From contig JAMOSL010000174.1 of assembly GCA_027063105.1 (NCBI GenBank), forward strand, positions 1 through 5,208: a stretch of DNA of 5,208 nt, in the 5' to 3' direction. This DNA comes from Campylobacteraceae bacterium. Its GTDB lineage: Bacteria; Campylobacterota; Campylobacteria; Campylobacterales; Sulfurovaceae. The translations under genes were made by a program, and so were the position numbers. Positions 1-5,208 of this stretch are shown piece by piece. Below the pieces are notes generated by a model. That model did not search any database. It worked only from the letters and a program-made list of their open reading frames with translations, and was not told where the DNA came from. The first letter of the stretch is position 1. Every line of letters starts with the position of its first letter.

Positions 1-111
1 CTTTTTAAGAATAACTATTTTCTACACAGTAGACTATTTAAGTATGTAGAAGCGATTTTCATACAGCATGATTTTAATTTCTTACGAATGGTTGCTAATC
101 AATCACTTTGA
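1..111 (+). CDS. Possible 3' end of a rightward gene entering from the left edge (uncertain)
   Basis: Frame 1 is open from the first base to a TGA at 109-111, giving 36 residues that begin LFKNNYFLHSRLF and end NFLRMVANQSL. The composition, with scattered aromatic, charged and hydrophobic residues, is plausible for the carboxyl end of a protein, but I recognise no family. No start lies inside the window. A run of 36 open codons can occur by chance in AT-rich DNA, so this is weakly supported. A gene ending here would converge on the leftward cluster, and the hairpin at 230-252 would then sit between two converging transcripts. An overlapping frame (68-178) is open too, which adds to the doubt. 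Confidence 0.22.
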   Translation, partial: LFKNNYFLHSRLFKYVEAIFIQHDFNFLRMVANQSL

Positions 112-129
112 ATGGTTGAAAATCATGCA
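66..129. repeat. Short inverted and direct repeats in the left non-coding stretch
   Basis: A perfect 10-base inverted repeat, GCATGATTTT at 66-75 and AAAATCATGC at 119-128, encloses 43 bases. Within and overlapping it is a direct repeat: GAATGGTTG occurs at 86-94 and again at 110-118, and the similarity continues imperfectly to 105 and 129 (copies 24 bases apart). The arms could pair in RNA or mark a decayed element. There is no U-tract and no recognisable transposase, so the role is unknown. No other gene or RNA is supported in 112-229. Confidence 0.45.
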
Positions 130-229
130 TAAAAATAGATATTATTTGGTTGGAATACCTTTTTGTGATATTAAATAGTGGTGGAGATGATGAAGTATGG
201 AAGATGAGGATTGTAGTTAATTGCTAATC

Positions 230-252
230 TATTCCCAATATTTTTGGGAATA
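230..252. terminator. Hairpin at the end of the leftward operon, possible bidirectional terminator
   Basis: TATTCCCAA (230-238) and TTGGGAATA (244-252) form a perfect 9-bp stem with a 5-base loop. The hairpin begins 11 bases past the stop codon of the membrane-protein gene on the minus strand. On the minus strand it is not followed by a run of T. On the plus strand a T-rich stretch follows (253 onward), so it could also end a rightward transcript. The position is typical of a terminator; the missing minus-strand T-tract lowers confidence. Confidence 0.5.
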
Positions 253-263
253 TTTGATTACTT

Positions 264-653
264 TTAATTTAATCCATAAAACATTAAGAATGGGTAAAGT
301 CCTAGTCCAGTTAGAAAAATAATTGGGCTTAGAGGTTCTTTTAGCATAGTTCTAATTTCCTCATTCAAGTTTCCTGTTTCAAATAAATCTTTCATTATAT
401 TTATTTTAAAGAACAGGTCTAAAGTTTTAAATACTAGTATCGCTAAAATCCAACCATTTAATATCTCTGTACTTAATATAATAAAAAGTGTAAAATAGAA
501 TGCTGGATGCATAAGAAAAAATAGAAATATACTCTTCTGATAATATCTATATGCTTTAAAAAGTACCTCTTGTATATTTGATGAATATTGCCACCATGCT
601 TCAAATATTTCAAGGAGTACCAAAATTAAAATTATAGTTGAAATAGAAATCAT
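264..653 (-). CDS. Small hypothetical integral membrane protein, coupled to dcd
   Basis: This encodes 129 residues that I cannot assign to a named family. The sequence shows about four hydrophobic segments: roughly residues 3-20, 42-62, 64-83 and 108-126, the last two separated by a polar stretch (about 84-107, containing NLNEEIRTMLKEPLSP). Aromatic residues cluster at 20-38 (AWWQYSS, KAYRYYQK). There is no cleavable signal peptide or catalytic motif, so it is best called an inner-membrane protein of unknown function. The ATG at 653-651 shares one base with the dcd stop codon (TAATG on the minus strand), and the preceding bases are A/T only, with no Shine-Dalgarno. Translation therefore probably depends on ribosomes finishing dcd. 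It is the last gene of the nadD-rsfS-dcd cluster and ends just before the hairpin at 230-252. The length, codon use and coupling make it a likely real gene. Confidence 0.75.
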   Translation of the reverse strand: MISISTIILILVLLEIFEAWWQYSSNIQEVLFKAYRYYQKSIFLFFLMHPAFYFTLFIILSTEILNGWILAILVFKTLDLFFKINIMKDLFETGNLNEEIRTMLKEPLSPIIFLTGLGLYPFLMFYGLN

Positions 654-2446
654 TATTTTTTCAGAATTCTAGGCAAAGTGATTCCTTTTTGGTTCTGATA
701 TTTACCTTTTCTATCACTATAAGTAGTTTCACACTGCTCATCACCTTGTAAAAATAATACTTGAGCAATTCCCTCATTTGCATATATTTTAGCAGGTAGA
801 GGAGTTGTATTGCTAATCTCTATTGTTATATGTCCTTCAAATTCTGGTTCAAATGGCGTTACATTAACAATGATTCCACATCTTGCATAAGTCGAATTAT
901 GTACAACAATATCATTTGCTATGAAATTATGATATTTCGGAATGCTCAAATCATAAACCTCTTCTTCTCTTAAATACTCTATACTCTCTACTGTATCCCA
1001 TATAGGAGCATGTTTATTAACTAAAGATTTCAAAAATTTATCATCTGTCGCTCTAGTAACTTTTTTTAGATGTTTGAGTGATATAGATTGATTACTCCTA
1101 AGCTTCATTCCTAAACTTCTAAAACTAATACCCCTTTTATTTAAATTCTCTTTTATAAAAGGATAGATCTCTTTTGGGAATGTATCAAAATTACTTTTTT
1201 TTCTCTTTCCAATTTCAGGAAGAATCTTTTCTAACCTATTTTGTTTAATAGAGTTTGGATAAAAGCCTATCTCTTTATAGAATTTATGAATTAAATCTTT
1301 ATCTGTAATACCTAATGTGTAGGCTGTTGTACCAATATGTGTCATTTTTGTTCTAATAGTCGAAAATATTCCAAATCTAAGTAATAAGTGGTGTACATCA
1401 TCTATCAATCTTTTAGAATTTGAGTAATACTCTAAGAAGAAACATCTATTATCTTTTGATTTATAGATAGAACCATCACCAGAGAATAGAGTTTGTAAAA
1501 AAATTGCTATTTTCTCTTTTTTAGCTCTAAAAACTGATTGAGGTACAAATTTTTTATCTGACTTAACATTTAATTTATAATCTTTGAGCCATATAGTTGC
1601 TCTATTAGTGGTCATATTTCCACCTCGTTGCTGTCTATTGACAATTCGATAACCATAAGGGGGACTCTTTGTCACTTTGCAATTTAAGCCCTCTTTTACA
1701 CTCTGCGTTAGAAGGTTGGCTAAAGTTTCATCTTCTGTTGTAAAGGTAGGACTAGAACCTTTTGTATCACATTGACCTTCTGAAATCATTAATCCCAAAA
1801 GAGATGCTTCCCAAGACGGTAAATCTTCTTTTCCAAAAAATGGTATGCTTCTGGCAATAGCTACTCTATCACCTTTTTTTAGTTCACCTAACTCTCTCCA
1901 ACCATCAATTTTTAAGAAAGGATGATTTTCAGTTGCTTTTATCTCTAATCCTAATTTTGTTTTTAACTTATAAACTTTTTTAATTCCATTTGGAATAAAA
2001 TCAGAGATAGAAGCTTTTTTAGGTTTTAATTTATCAAAAGATATAGTTGATTTGATACCATCAAACTCTTTTATTGGTAGATATGAACCATTACTACTCA
2101 TAACTCTTGTATCTCCTGTTAGACATTTACCCAAGCAAATTCCCAGTGTATCTTTAGGCATTTTAAAGTATTCAATAGTTCTAGCTAATGCAAAAGAATT
2201 TGGTGGAACAATACATATATCACCTTTAAAATCAATAACGCTAGAGTGGTCAAAATCTTTTGGGTCAATAACAGTTGAATTTACATTTGTAAATATTTTG
2301 AATTCATCACTAACACGAATATCATATCCGTAGCTACTTAGTCCATAACTAACTACCCCTTCACCTTTAAGAGATTCACAAAATGGGTTAATCATATCAT
2401 TATTAATAGATTGTTCTCGTATCCATTTATCTGATTTTAGTCCCAT
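653..2446 (-). CDS. dcd: dCTP deaminase interrupted by an in-frame intein (precursor protein)
   Basis: The precursor has 597 residues. Residues 1-107 and 518-597 join to a 187-residue dCTP deaminase, the normal size for this family. The enzyme is a cytoplasmic homotrimer that turns dCTP into dUTP plus ammonia, feeding dUMP and thymidylate synthesis. Family landmarks are visible. SSYGYDIRV is at 37-45 and PPNSFALART at 81-90. The active-site segment GK (106-107) continues after the intein as STYARCG (518-524). ISNTTPLPAKIYANEGIAQV (544-563) follows the catalytic glutamate E543. By alignment with E. coli Dcd, K107, S518, R522 and E543 match R110, S111, R115 and E138. The K at 107 in place of Arg may be a lineage trait. 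Activity should require splicing. The ATG at 2446 lies 5 bases after the rsfS stop and has only a weak GAAG ahead of it, suggesting operonic coupling. No frameshift or stop interrupts it. Confidence 0.95.
   Translation of the reverse strand: MGLKSDKWIREQSINNDMINPFCESLKGEGVVSYGLSSYGYDIRVSDEFKIFTNVNSTVIDPKDFDHSSVIDFKGDICIVPPNSFALARTIEYFKMPKDTLGICLGKCLTGDTRVMSSNGSYLPIKEFDGIKSTISFDKLKPKKASISDFIPNGIKKVYKLKTKLGLEIKATENHPFLKIDGWRELGELKKGDRVAIARSIPFFGKEDLPSWEASLLGLMISEGQCDTKGSSPTFTTEDETLANLLTQSVKEGLNCKVTKSPPYGYRIVNRQQRGGNMTTNRATIWLKDYKLNVKSDKKFVPQSVFRAKKEKIAIFLQTLFSGDGSIYKSKDNRCFFLEYYSNSKRLIDDVHHLLLRFGIFSTIRTKMTHIGTTAYTLGITDKDLIHKFYKEIGFYPNSIKQNRLEKILPEIGKRKKSNFDTFPKEIYPFIKENLNKRGISFRSLGMKLRSNQSISLKHLKKVTRATDDKFLKSLVNKHAPIWDTVESIEYLREEEVYDLSIPKYHNFIANDIVVHNSTYARCGIIVNVTPFEPEFEGHITIEISNTTPLPAKIYANEGIAQVLFLQGDEQCETTYSDRKGKYQNQKGITLPRILKK
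896..2125 (-). mobile_element. Class 1 intein with LAGLIDADG homing endonuclease, inserted in dcd
   Basis: Precursor residues C108 to N517 (410 aa) form the intein. Block A is CLTGDTRVMSSNG (108-120) with nucleophile Cys108. Block B is ATENHPFL (171-178) with the Thr172-x-x-His175 motif. Block F is VYDLSIPKYHNFIAN (497-511). Block G is DIVVHN (512-517) with the penultimate His516 and terminal Asn517, followed by Ser518 as the +1 nucleophile. Between them lies a two-motif LAGLIDADG endonuclease: LLGLMISEG (216-224) with acidic E223, and LQTLFSGDG (317-325) with acidic D324. A block D-like DKKFVPQSV (297-305) and a block H-like LLLRFGIFSTIR (354-365) are also visible. Residues about 405-482 are an extra basic, helical stretch before the C-terminal splicing domain. 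All splicing residues are present, so autocatalytic splicing is expected. The endonuclease would cut intein-free dcd alleles to drive homing. Codon use resembles the host genes. Confidence 0.95.
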
Positions 2447-2451
2447 TCTAT

Positions 2452-2787
2452 TTACTTCGATATATTTTTTTGTAGGTCGCTTAAAAATGCTTCCATAGAG
2501 TATTTTTGTCTATATTCAGGAGTCATAATATGAATTAAAATATCACCCAAGTCTGAGACAATCCACTGGTCACTTTCATCAGAAACCAAGAACTCTTCAC
2601 CTAATGGTTTAAGTGTATTTTTAAGATGGTCATATAATGCCTCTGTGTGTCTTCCACCTAATGAGTTAACTAATACAACTCTATTCGCTATATAATCTAC
2701 TTTATCCAAATTAAAAACTTCTATATCTTCACCCTTTTTATCATCTAAAAGAGTAACTATTCTCTCTATTCTCTCATCTATATTCAT
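2452..2787 (-). CDS. rsfS: Ribosomal silencing factor RsfS
   Basis: This 111-residue protein matches the RsfS/Iojap (DUF143) family in length and pattern. The family binds ribosomal protein uL14 on the free 50S subunit and blocks joining to 30S, lowering translation under nutrient limitation. The clearest signature is DQWIVSDLGDILIHIMTP (73-90) followed by YRQKYSMEAFL (92-102), with Trp75, Asp79, Gly81 and His86 in the expected places. DIEVFNLDKVDYIANRVVL (21-39) matches the amino-terminal half, and HTEALYDHLK (47-56) the conserved helix. The ATG at 2787-2785 lies inside the end of nadD (14-base overlap) and is preceded by AAGGA at 2797-2793, which fixes the start. Pairing with nadD is common across bacteria and agrees with Campylobacterota gene order. 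Confidence 0.95.
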   Translation of the reverse strand: MNIDERIERIVTLLDDKKGEDIEVFNLDKVDYIANRVVLVNSLGGRHTEALYDHLKNTLKPLGEEFLVSDESDQWIVSDLGDILIHIMTPEYRQKYSMEAFLSDLQKNISK

Positions 2788-3340
2788 TATTTTCCTTATG
2801 TTTTTTTATTATTGTGTTAACTTGAGCTGATATTCGTCTATCAACATGTTCCAAATTGTTACACATTCTAATTTTAGTTGAACTCACTTCAACACCTATA
2901 TTTAGTATAATAAATTTCTTAATTTTACTTGTATCTATGTGATGATTATCTCTTGTTGCTATTACCCATATAATATTATTATTTAGCCAATAGAACCCTT
3001 TCCACTTATCAACTTTAGATATATTATCTGCACCAATAATTAAATATTTTATAAAATAATATTTTTTAAAATATCTTATAGTTTCTTCAGTATATACAGT
3101 TTTATTTAAAGAAATCTCATAATCACTTACTAAAATTTTTGAATTATGACTAAATATACTCTCACACCATTTTAATCTCATTTTTGGTGAGGCTAAAGAG
3201 TGTTGTTTAAATGGACTTAGAAATGCTGGTACTATTATTAATTTATCTATCTCTAATAAGCGTAGAGCCTCATTGACAATAGCCTGATGACCTACATGTG
3301 GTGGATCAAAACTACCACCAAAGATTGCAACTTTAATCAA
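2774..3340 (-). CDS. nadD: Nicotinate-nucleotide adenylyltransferase NadD (TTG start)
   Basis: NadD joins nicotinate mononucleotide to ATP, giving deamido-NAD and pyrophosphate, the penultimate step of NAD synthesis in the cytoplasm. The 188 residues match the family's usual length. The nucleotidyltransferase signature GGSFDPPHVGH is at 8-18, with the HxGH histidines at 15 and 18. TVYTEETI (81-88) fits the substrate-binding loop, LIIGADN (100-106) with DKWK (111-114) is the usual central strand and Trp region, and SSTKIR (153-158) is the carboxyl-terminal ATP-binding motif. The start is TTG at 3340-3338. Upstream in this frame a TGA lies at 3352-3350 with no ATG or GTG between, while GAGG at 3351-3348 gives a well-placed Shine-Dalgarno. 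It is the first gene of the leftward cluster and overlaps rsfS by 14 bases. Confidence 0.95.
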   Translation of the reverse strand: MIKVAIFGGSFDPPHVGHQAIVNEALRLLEIDKLIIVPAFLSPFKQHSLASPKMRLKWCESIFSHNSKILVSDYEISLNKTVYTEETIRYFKKYYFIKYLIIGADNISKVDKWKGFYWLNNNIIWVIATRDNHHIDTSKIKKFIILNIGVEVSSTKIRMCNNLEHVDRRISAQVNTIIKKHKENNEYR

Positions 3341-3347
3341 AAAATAA

Positions 3348-3351
3348 CCTC
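3348..3351 (-). promoter_or_regulatory. Ribosome binding site that fixes the nadD TTG start
   Basis: The minus strand reads GAGG 7 bases before the TTG at 3340. No ATG or GTG exists in frame between the upstream stop and the conserved VAIFGGSFDPPH, so this site and the TTG decide the start. Confidence 0.7.
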
Positions 3352-3377
3352 ATTTATTATAAAATAAAATGAATTTT

Positions 3378-3391
3378 ATCATATATATGAT
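3378..3391. promoter_or_regulatory. Perfect 14-bp palindrome, candidate operator
   Basis: ATCATATATATGAT equals its own reverse complement, and the symmetry resumes after one mismatch to give 18 of 20 symmetric positions over 3375-3394. It overlaps candidate -10 elements on both strands in the nadD/gap divergent region, so a bound regulator could affect both operons. AT-rich DNA forms such palindromes readily, and the match to a known operator class is not clear. Confidence 0.3.
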
Positions 3392-3406
3392 TAATAAAGG
3401 AAAAAT

Positions 3407-4402
3407 ATGGCTTTAAAAGTTGCTATTAACGGTTTAGGAAGAATAGGTAAGTGTGTTGCTAGAATTATAGCAGATAGAAATGATGTTGAATTAGTTGCTG
3501 TAAATGTTAGTGGAAGTGAAGAGTCTATTCAGTATATGATGCGTTATGATAGTGTTCATGGGCATAGAGATGATATTACTGTGGCAGATGGTTATCTTAA
3601 TATTGCTAATGAAAAAGCTAAAATAATTTCAGAGAGAGACCCTGATAAAATTGATTTTGCTCAATATGGTGCAGAAGTTGTACTAGAGTGTACAGGTGCA
3701 TTTTTAACAATGGATAGTGTTAAATCTCATATTGATAAAGGTATTAAAAAAGTTCTTTTTTCAGCTCCAGCTAAAGACTCAACTCCTACTTTTGTAATTG
3801 GTGCAAATGAAGATACTTATGCAGGTCAATCAATTATATCAAATGCAAGTTGTACAACTAATGGTCTAGCTCCTATGGCTAAAGTTTTAGATGATAATTT
3901 TGGAATTAAATCGGGACTTATGACAACAATTCATAGTTATACAGCAACTCAACCAATTCTTGATGGTAAACATAAGTCTGATCCTAGAAAAGGTCGTTCA
4001 GGTGCATTAAATCTTGTTCCAAGTACAACAGGTGCAGCAAAAGCATTGGCTAAAGTTCTTCCACAACTAGAAGGTAAACTAAATGGTCAAGCAATTAGAG
4101 TTCCAACAGCTGATGTATCTATTGTTGATTTGACGGTTACATTAGAAAAAAATATCACACTTGATGAGGTTAAAGAGGCATTTAGAACAGCTAGTGAAGG
4201 TTCGCATAAAGGTATCTTGGCTATTGACGAAGAGTATAGAGTATCTAGTGATTTTATTGGAGAGTCTCATAGTACAGTTATTGCTATGGACACAATACAA
4301 GTTATCGGGGATAATATGGTCAAGATTTTATCTTGGTATGATAATGAGTGGGGTTATTCTACTAGATTAGTAGATATGGCAGTATATGTAAGTAATAAAT
4401 AA
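3407..4402 (+). CDS. gap: Type I glyceraldehyde-3-phosphate dehydrogenase
   Basis: GAPDH interconverts glyceraldehyde-3-phosphate and 1,3-bisphosphoglycerate with NAD(P) and phosphate, in glycolysis or gluconeogenesis. The 331 residues are full length. The nucleotide-binding GxGxxG is INGLGRIGKC (7-16). The catalytic segment SNASCTTNG (145-153) holds Cys149, and His176 in TTIHSYTATQ (173-182) is its partner. Arg231 in RVPTADVS and Asn313 in NEWGYS complete the site. Two oddities stand out. The Asp at 34 that selects NAD in E. coli GapA (sequence IND) is Val34 here (VNVSGS), and the Pro188 region is Gly187-Lys188, so cofactor preference may be relaxed or NADP-leaning. The usual second cysteine (CTTNC) is Gly153. 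The ATG at 3407 is preceded by AAAGGA at 3396-3401. pgk follows after 19 bases, surely as an operon. Confidence 0.97.
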   Translation: MALKVAINGLGRIGKCVARIIADRNDVELVAVNVSGSEESIQYMMRYDSVHGHRDDITVADGYLNIANEKAKIISERDPDKIDFAQYGAEVVLECTGAFLTMDSVKSHIDKGIKKVLFSAPAKDSTPTFVIGANEDTYAGQSIISNASCTTNGLAPMAKVLDDNFGIKSGLMTTIHSYTATQPILDGKHKSDPRKGRSGALNLVPSTTGAAKALAKVLPQLEGKLNGQAIRVPTADVSIVDLTVTLEKNITLDEVKEAFRTASEGSHKGILAIDEEYRVSSDFIGESHSTVIAMDTIQVIGDNMVKILSWYDNEWGYSTRLVDMAVYVSNK

Positions 4403-4410
4403 TAAAATTT

Positions 4411-4415
4411 AGGAG
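4411..4415 (+). promoter_or_regulatory. pgk ribosome binding site
   Basis: AGGAG lies 6 bases before the ATG at 4422, inside the 19-base gap-pgk spacer. The spacer shows no terminator or promoter, supporting co-transcription. Confidence 0.8.
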
Positions 4416-4421
4416 AAGTAT

Positions 4422-5208
4422 ATGAGAAGTATTAAAGATATTGATATAGATGGGAAAAGAGTTTTTATTCGTTGTGATTTTAATGTACCACAAGATGAAT
4501 TTAATAATATTACAGATGATAGACGAATTCGTTCTGCACTACAGACAATTAGATACTGTATTGACCATAACTGTAAGATCGTCTTAGCTTCTCATTTTGG
4601 TAGACCAGTAGCTGGAGATTACGACGAAGACTATTCTCTTTCTACTGTTGCTAAACGACTAGATACTCTTCTTAAGATTAAAAAGAATTTATATTTCGCT
4701 TCAGATATTGTAGGAGAAGATGCAAAATCAAAAGCAGATAAGTTAGAAGCAGGAGAGGTTTTATTATTAGAAAATCTTCGTTATGAGGCAGGAGAAATTG
4801 CTAATGATGAAGCTTTTGCAAAAGATTTAGCATCTTATGCTGATATTTATATTAATGATGCTTTTGGTGCTTGTCATCGTAAACATGCGTCTATTTATGC
4901 TATTGCTATGGAGTTTGATAAGGATCATAAAGCATCAGGCTTTTTAATGAGTAAAGAGGTTAATTTCTTTAAAAAAGTTATAGATAATCCTGTTCGTCCA
5001 TTTGTAGCAGTTGTTGGTGGAAGTAAAGTATCAGGTAAATTACAAGCATTAGTAAATTTAATACAAAAAGTTGATAAGGTTATTATTGGTGGTGGTATGG
5101 CATTTACTTTTTTAAAGGCTCAAGGATATGAGATTGGTAATTCATTGGTAGAAGATGATTTGTTAGATGAAGCAAGAGCAATTATGTATAAAGCTAAAAA
5201 AAGAGGTG
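4422..5208 (+). CDS. pgk: Phosphoglycerate kinase, 5' part (runs off the right edge)
   Basis: Pgk transfers phosphate between 1,3-bisphosphoglycerate and ADP, the step next to GAPDH. The window holds 262 codons of a protein usually near 400 residues, so the end of the nucleotide-binding domain is missing. Visible signatures are RCDFNVP (17-23), SHFGRP (57-62), LLLENLRYEAGE (114-125) and NDAFGACHRKHAS (145-157), all in the substrate-binding N-terminal domain. GGSKVSGK (199-206) and IIGGGMAFTF (221-230) open the C-terminal nucleotide-binding domain. The variants GGSKVSGK and NDAFGACH, in place of the commoner GGAKVSDK and NDAFGTAH, look like lineage forms, not damage. The ATG at 4422 has AGGAG 6 bases upstream. 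From conserved order in relatives I would expect tpiA next, outside the window. Confidence 0.97.
   Translation, partial: MRSIKDIDIDGKRVFIRCDFNVPQDEFNNITDDRRIRSALQTIRYCIDHNCKIVLASHFGRPVAGDYDEDYSLSTVAKRLDTLLKIKKNLYFASDIVGEDAKSKADKLEAGEVLLLENLRYEAGEIANDEAFAKDLASYADIYINDAFGACHRKHASIYAIAMEFDKDHKASGFLMSKEVNFFKKVIDNPVRPFVAVVGGSKVSGKLQALVNLIQKVDKVIIGGGMAFTFLKAQGYEIGNSLVEDDLLDEARAIMYKAKKRG

Larger units (their letters stand above)
3341..3406. promoter_or_regulatory. Divergent promoter region between nadD and gap
   Basis: These 66 bases, almost all A/T, must hold promoters for both operons. For the minus strand, TATGAT at 3383-3378 is a good -10 and would give a leader of about 30 bases for nadD. A perfect TATAAT at 3361-3356 also exists, but transcription from it would start at or inside the nadD Shine-Dalgarno. 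For the plus strand, TATAAAAT at 3358-3365 or TATCAT at 3377-3382 could serve as the gap -10. No convincing -35 is visible, which is usual for sigma-70 promoters in Campylobacterota. The gap ribosome binding site is AAAGGA at 3396-3401. Confidence 0.55.

Noticed and set aside
68..178. 36-codon frame starting ATG at 68
   Set aside because: No Shine-Dalgarno, repeat-derived content and overlap with the other open frame; not called as a gene, only noted among the findings.
2052..2333. 93-codon open frame on the plus strand
   Set aside because: It lies antisense to dcd across the intein N-terminal junction, has no family likeness, and the opposite strand is firmly coding.
653..2446. dcd as a pseudogene or gene fusion because the protein is three times the family length
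   Set aside because: The extra 410 residues have exact intein ends and all splicing motifs, the frame is unbroken, and the flanks rebuild a full deaminase.
3333..3353. Six-codon frame ATG AGG TTA TTT TTT GAT TAA ahead of nadD on the minus strand, a possible leader peptide
   Set aside because: Its start overlaps the nadD Shine-Dalgarno and its stop overlaps the nadD start; it has no ribosome binding site of its own and is most likely chance.
4161..4370. 69-codon open frame on the plus strand
   Set aside because: It is an out-of-frame shadow inside gap, whose own frame is conserved throughout this stretch.
4858..5045. Unusual Pgk motifs NDAFGACH and GGSKVSGK as signs of altered activity
   Set aside because: Such variants are, to my recollection, normal in Campylobacterota Pgk, and neighbouring motifs are intact.
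1..5208. CRISPR array, tRNA, rRNA or insertion sequence
   Set aside because: No regularly spaced repeats, cloverleaf-like segments, rRNA motifs or transposase signatures were seen; the only mobile element supported is the intein.

Overview
The window looks like chromosomal DNA from a member of the Campylobacterota (the former epsilonproteobacteria; a Sulfurimonas-, Sulfurovum- or Arcobacter-like organism). Three things point there: the strong AT bias, the near-exclusive use of A/T-ending codons, and the gene order. A nadD-rsfS pair transcribed away from a gap-pgk pair is, from memory, the arrangement around gapA/pgk/tpiA in Campylobacter jejuni, and the Pgk and RsfS sequences have a Campylobacterota look. 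Species cannot be assigned from the sequence alone.

Layout, left to right. Positions 1-229 hold no convincing complete gene. A reading frame open from the left edge to 111 may be the 3' end of a rightward gene, and the same stretch carries short direct and inverted repeats. A hairpin at 230-252 lies between this and the end of a leftward gene cluster. The cluster runs from right to left as nadD (TTG start), rsfS, dcd interrupted by an intein, and a small four-helix membrane protein. These genes overlap or lie within 5 bases of each other, so they are probably one operon. A 66-base AT-rich divergent intergenic region (3341-3406), with a perfect 14-bp palindrome, separates it from the rightward gap-pgk glycolysis/gluconeogenesis operon. 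pgk runs off the right edge.

The outstanding feature is the dCTP deaminase gene. Its 597-residue product is a normal deaminase of about 187 residues split by a 410-residue class 1 intein (C108 to N517, bases 896-2125). The intein has HINT splicing motifs at both ends and a LAGLIDADG homing endonuclease in the middle. It sits exactly between the active-site residues equivalent to Arg110 and Ser111 of E. coli Dcd, so the unspliced precursor should be inactive and the catalytic serine doubles as the +1 splicing nucleophile.

Functionally, nadD makes NAD, rsfS tunes ribosome assembly, and dcd starts the route dCTP to dUTP to dUMP for thymidylate. gap and pgk are consecutive steps of glycolysis/gluconeogenesis. 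The GAPDH also lacks the residues usually tied to strict NAD specificity, which may reflect NADPH use in an anabolic, autotrophic metabolism (inference).
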